From positions 274,173-338,172 of the forward strand of contig JAIXMP010000040.1 of the NCBI GenBank assembly GCA_025677815.1: a stretch of 64,000 nt of DNA. Reading direction: 5' to 3'. Position numbers and translations under genes: made by a program. Origin of the DNA: Phascolomyces articulosus. Its lineage: Eukaryota; Mucoromycota; Mucoromycetes; Mucorales; Lichtheimiaceae. The notes under the pieces were generated by a model. That model was not told the origin of the DNA and did no database searches. It saw nothing but the letters and a program-made list of their open reading frames with translations. Shown one piece after another: positions 59,572 to 64,000 of the stretch. Numbering within the stretch: position 1 is the stretch's first letter; the number at the start of each line of letters is the position of its first letter.

Positions 59572-62500
59572 TTATAATATAAATTCCTTGGACCATGCCA
59601 ATGTTTTTTCACACCAGTCATTCGTTGTATCTGAATATATTGGAGGATCTGTTAATAAAACAAGGCGTTGTTCATCCGTGAGTGGCAAATACCGCCTTTT
59701 ACGCCGAGTACGCAGGGCACGCCCATGACTCGCCACACCTTGATCCTCTTGACACATCCCTCGAATGTATGGTATATAATTTGCCATTGTCAAAGTATCC
59801 GACAAGTAGTATGCACGTAATGGAATCAAATCACTTGCTGCAAATAGATATTCATCCATGGTGATGGAACTAATAACATATAAACCGTGTGAATATAAAA
59901 TCGCCTGATGGCATGATGATCATAGTTTTTTAAACAAACAAAAAAATAAAACATTTACCGTTCTTTGACTAATTCTTCCCAAACTGTGGGTAAGATAGCA
60001 TTTCGCCAGGGATCCTTCTCTTGAATGCGTTCATAAGCATGAATCCAATAATAAATTCCTATATCATCACTTAAACGCCAATGGTCCAGATCCATTGGTT
60101 TTTTCCACATCGGTGTATAACCAAGTAATTGATCTTGAGACGGACCATATTCATCGCATTCATGCAGCTGAATCTCAAGTTGTTAATTAAATACTTCCAT
60201 CATATAAAAACTCCATTCAATATATATATATATATATATATACCCACCATCATCACGAACCTCCTTCCCCATTCATCATCCTTCGTCTATTATTATCACT
60301 ACCACTAATAACAATAATAGTCGTCCTCTCTCTCCATTCCCCCCAAATGATAGACCTTCTCTTCTTTTGTCCTTTATATTTCTTCCTCCGCTTCTTTGGT
60401 GTTATGTCCCACAAAATTCATTTAAATCCATGTTTTTATGAATATATACCTGATAATTTTGTCGAATCGATGCGTTCATCAATATATCCCCCCAAGTTGC
60501 TCGTTCCAATTGTTTCATGGTTTTCAAAAGACAGCCCTCCTTTGTTTCACTGTCAATAGGATGACTAGGACCAGTCTCTTGACGATGATGAGGAGAAAGG
60601 CATGTATCATAAAATCGGACTAGGTCGACTCCGCTTTTAGAAATGGGTTGCTGAATATGAAATAACTGTTCTATCCTTTGGCTATAAGGATTACTATCCA
60701 AACCATCTTCTTCCCCTTGACAAGTGGCCGTGTATCGTTCAAATAAGTGGGGACATTCATAAAGTAGGAATAATTCTTGTTTTTTTAAACTTTCTTCACC
60801 CACAGATGTTGTGTTCATGATGTCGGTTGTCGATCGGTTTTCTGTACACCATAATTCAAGTGTATTCACCAATAGACGTAAATCCTTCTTGGTAGCAGCC
60901 ACTAAACCAGCAAGATCGACAGGATCAACAAGGTACCCTTCTGAAAAACAAATCAAATGTAAATAAGCCATTAATTCTTCAATATCCGGGTATCTGTACT
61001 CCAATATGCCTTGTAAAAATAATAATTCGGTTGGAATTAAGTTTCGATCTGCAAAATACATCCATACACATAAAAGAAAAATTAAACTTAAATGCTTGTA
61101 TATAAAATAATGGGGGATTAAGAAAGAAGGGAGAATTAAAATAAAACTGTTGTATATATTATTATAAATATACAATATGATAGCGTCATCTTATATCCAA
61201 GGGCGTAAAAAATAAATAAATCTTCTTTTGATGAAGGAGGAAGAATAGCCTGAATGAGGCTTTGATGTCTAAATAACTTTTTAAAAAAATGGGGTTCTTA
61301 CCATTACAAGTCAATACAATCGGTCGTTTACTTTTTTGTGCCAAATCTACTACAGAAGACCAAAACCCTTTATCTTCATCATATAACATATCCACTTCCT
61401 CTAATAACACCAGACTTTGTTTTGGTTCTTCACCAAATTGATCAATTTCCATCAAATCATCGCCTTCATTATTATCATCTGTGTGACGAGAATGATTATT
61501 CTCCTTGTCTTCCTCCTCCTGTTCCAAAGGATCGTCATCAATCTGAATGACGTCAGATTCACTGGTAATTTTGGTTGCAGCAAATTGACGCATAAACTGT
61601 TGATTATCCATAGCTTCGTCCTTCTCCCTGTGGATAACATGATTCTTTTTCTTGGCAGCAGTGTTATTACTACTCATTGGATGTGATGTCACTAAATGAC
61701 TTTCTGTCATTTCACCCACATAAGAAATCAACTCCTTGCCCGATCGTTTGATTCCGGGATGAATTTCAAATACTTGATAACCGGCTTCTTCCGCAGCTGT
61801 ATACACAGCGGATGTTTTCCCACTCCCATAATCACCCACTAGTAGTATTAAATTGGATTGCATGGCAATGGTGGTATCTCGTTGCTTCTTTTTTTTGTTA
61901 TTATTTGTTCTTGATAGTCTCGTTGTTGATTTTCTACCACCGCCACCCGAAGGAACAAAGTCATCATCTTCTTGATCTTCTACCATGGCTGCATAAGCAA
62001 GTGGATCTTGTAAAAACGTATCCAACAGCCGTTTTGATTTATTTGTCGAGGATGCTTTTTTCTTTTTTTTATGATGCGAGGAGGATAATGTGTCCAAGGT
62101 TGAAGGAGCAGCGACTTTCATTTGATATAGCCAATCTCGTAAATAAAGATTGTCCTCTTGATTCCCAAGTAATTCTTGAATTTTGTTGGGTCGATATCGT
62201 TCGGTCCATGGAATGTTGTTGTTGTTACTACAAAGTCGTGATGGTAGGCGTCGTTTGTTTGTTTTGTGCACCATTTTGTCAAGTAGGCCTTGGCATGCTG
62301 GTGAATTTTTACAGGATGGGTACATGGACTCTATAAGGCGTTGAATTTGTTGGATCGACATGGAATGTACTTTGGGTTGTTTTTTCGGTCTTGGTGTGGT
62401 TATAGATCTTTGTTGCTGTTTTTGTGAACATGATGTAAAATAACGTGCGGATTCGTTTTGAATAATATCATGTAAATGGTGCGAACGTTTTTTTTGTTGT

Positions 62501-63132
62501 TGTTGGTAATTTAAAAGTACAGTGGATGAGGATGGAATACGACTAGTAACAGTATTTTGTTGTAGTTCGTGGTTGTCTACTTGTCTGGATGGAACGCCAA
62601 TGTGACCCCCTTCAAATACTGCCTTTTCAGGCCATAACGGTTCGTTTCTATAGTCGTTGTTCCGCTTTTTCTTTAACGGAGGAGGAAGGGGTGGTAATGG
62701 CTGTTGCTGTTGTTGTACGTTTGGACGCTTTTCTTGTTTCGTCATGGTGGATTTCGCTTTTTCTTTATTTACAGATGGTTTTGAAGTCGTTGATGCCAGA
62801 CGTTTAGAAAAGAAAGGATGTAATGGGGTTGATGGTGATGTTGATTTTGGTACAGGCTGCTGCTGATTCGTAGGGATGGGTGTTTGAGTAGTTTTACTAT
62901 TACTGCTACTACCATTACTTTGACTATTATGACTGGAAGGTGTCCAGAGTGACTTAAAAGTAGAGGACTTTTTCAATTTGATCTTGGGTGGGTCTCGATC
63001 GTTTGTCGTGTTGTCTGAAGAAACATCGCTACTGGATGCATGGTCACGTTTGATACCCGCATTCGGTTTGAAAAAAGGATGGAATGTTTTCTTTGGTTGA
63101 GACGATCGATCGTTTTGATCTTGTTCACCCAT
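59572..63132 (-). CDS. ELG1: Elg1/ATAD5-type alternative clamp loader large subunit
   Basis: Four exons (63132-61302, 61048-60450, 60173-59959, 59869-59572) give 980 aa. Near the N-terminus are two PCNA-interaction-like motifs, KKTFHPFFKPN (about residue 14) and TPLHPFFSKR (about residue 100), in a basic, disordered region. The AAA+ core has PWTERYRP, Walker A GDYGSGKTS and Walker B SLVLLEEVDMLYDEDKGFW. The unusual LLEEVD in Walker B matches ATAD5 rather than Rfc1 or Ctf18. A lysine/acid-rich insert separates PWTERYRP from Walker A. The C-terminal part is helical collar sequence. With Rfc2-5 it unloads PCNA, particularly SUMO-PCNA, from replicated DNA. At the exon 3 border, an alternative acceptor two codons later is also in frame. 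Confidence 0.9.
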
Positions 63133-63739
63133 ACGTTATTTTTTTTTCCTTTAGTATGACGAAGAAAAGAGAGGGGGGAAACGCGTTCTATGGTAACTCT
63201 TACACGAAATGCGTAGAAAGAAAAAAACGCGTATTTGCAAAATTCAGGGGCCGAAGTCAAGATTATTTGAATTCCCAATCCTTTTGTTAGAGTGCCTTCC
63301 TCACTCTTCATCCCATAAATAATTGTTTCGCTTCTTTGGCCTTTCAAATCAATCATAAGCGTTCGCAAGCCACCTCTGCATTATCTATTTGTATACCGCA
63401 GGGTTGCTTTATCTTCCTTTGGTACACTAATAAAATTCTGATAATTGAGGTCACCAACCTTCCCAAAAAAAAATTTTGTCCTAAATAGAGGTGCAAGATG
63501 ATAACTGTAATGGTATATATATTTTTTATGAAAATAAACAAGATTTAAGGTAATATATACAAAAGAGTGCCATTATATAAGTAAAAATGTTTGGTACGAG
63601 TGAAATTGAAAGGACACACAGGTAAAAGCGTTGGTGATTAGCCCTGTGTCAGCTTATTGAATTGATATCTTCAGCTTTTTTTAGGCGAGTTTTGAGGTCG
63701 CGGGAACAGTAACGATGTTCTGGTTTTGTCCATCATGCT
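63133..63739. other. Spacer upstream of ELG1
   Basis: This should contain the ELG1 promoter (next to 63132) and the 3' UTR of the next minus-strand gene. Short frames are low complexity. The motif acgcgt occurs near 63180 and 63228, which could be an MCB (cell-cycle) type site, but this is weak. Confidence 0.5.
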
Positions 63740-64000
63740 TCAATCTTCATCATGTTCATTATCAACTTCTACAGGTGTGAGATATTCATGAACAACTTTG
63801 ATAAATGATTGGACGATTAACTATTATATTTTAATAGAGCAGATGGGATAAACATCAAGTTTATACTATGTACATATATTATCAATCATTATATAATTTA
63901 CCTTTGATTTGAGTGTTAATTTTATTATAGGAAGTAGATCTATCAACAGTTCTAAATTAAAGGCTTGGTTGATATTACATATTGTGATGTTGACCGAATT
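63740..64000 (-). CDS. C-terminal end of an unidentified protein (5' part beyond window)
   Basis: Two exon pieces join in frame. From the window edge to about 63902 is a helical stretch including NINQAFNLELLIDLLPIIKL. After a short intron with acceptor near 63824, LIVQSFIKVVHEYLTPVE and an acidic tail ending HDED precede the TGA at 63740. The Leu/Ile-rich helices look like the end of an alpha-solenoid or similar repeat protein, but I do not recognise the family. Confidence 0.6.

Noticed and set aside
63180..63235. MCB-like acgcgt elements as proof of cell-cycle control of ELG1
   Set aside because: Two copies of a six-base motif, also found elsewhere in the window (for example near 45569 and 54369), are too weak to call.

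Overview
The window reads as nuclear DNA of a fungus. Genes are close together, split by short GT-AG introns (mostly 50-150 nt), and separated by very AT-rich spacers full of TA, TAA and homopolymer runs. The products are fungal-type housekeeping proteins: the yeast-style GTPase Dnm1, an Lrg1-like LIM-RhoGAP, FKBP12 and ATP synthase subunit b. A UHRF1-like SRA-RING protein, a Taz1/TRF-like telobox protein and a severin-type gelsolin together point to an early-diverging lineage, most likely Mucoromycota. That placement is inference, not something the sequence proves.

Layout. 1-2326 (-): SEC24, C-terminus beyond the window. 2920-5724 (-): telobox/Myb protein of the Taz1/TRF type. 6691-8690 (+): secreted prolyl aminopeptidase-like hydrolase. 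8766-10480 (-) and 11431-13035 (+): a divergent pair of D-amino-acid oxidase paralogues. 13276-16190 (-): an SRA-RING pseudogene carrying a 5'-truncated LINE with a perfect 15-bp target-site duplication. 16802-18281 (-): its intact paralogue. 18789-20589 (+): severin/gelsolin protein. 21600-23320 (+): choline/ethanolamine phosphotransferase. 24195-27530 (-): APC6/Cdc16. 27741-31541 (-): a decaying tandem array of GNAT acetyltransferases (two intact, two broken). 31742-32559 (+): MPP6-like exosome cofactor. 33252-34489 (+): ATP4. 34720-35661 (-): lysine-rich SMAP-domain protein. 35662-39817: gene-poor, with unassigned coding-like segments near 36.0-36.4 kb. 39818-41224 (+): single-exon O-fucosyltransferase-like protein. 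43036-44003 (-): bHLH factor. 44792-45446 (+): FKBP12. 47302-50712 (+): DNM1. 51542-58705 (-): LIM-RhoGAP. 59572-63132 (-): ELG1/ATAD5. 63740-64000 (-): C-terminus of an unidentified protein.

There is no operon-like or obvious pathway cluster. Links between neighbours are by duplication: the DAO pair, the SRA-RING pair and the GNAT array. I rebuilt exon structures by hand from GT-AG sites. For the genes given an exact protein length, the exon lengths sum to an intact reading frame. I found no tRNA, rRNA or CRISPR array. The best leads are the SRA-RING gene/pseudogene pair with its dated LINE insertion, the telobox protein with a decapeptide-repeat linker, the two oxidases that differ in a peroxisomal tail, and the GNAT array caught in decay.
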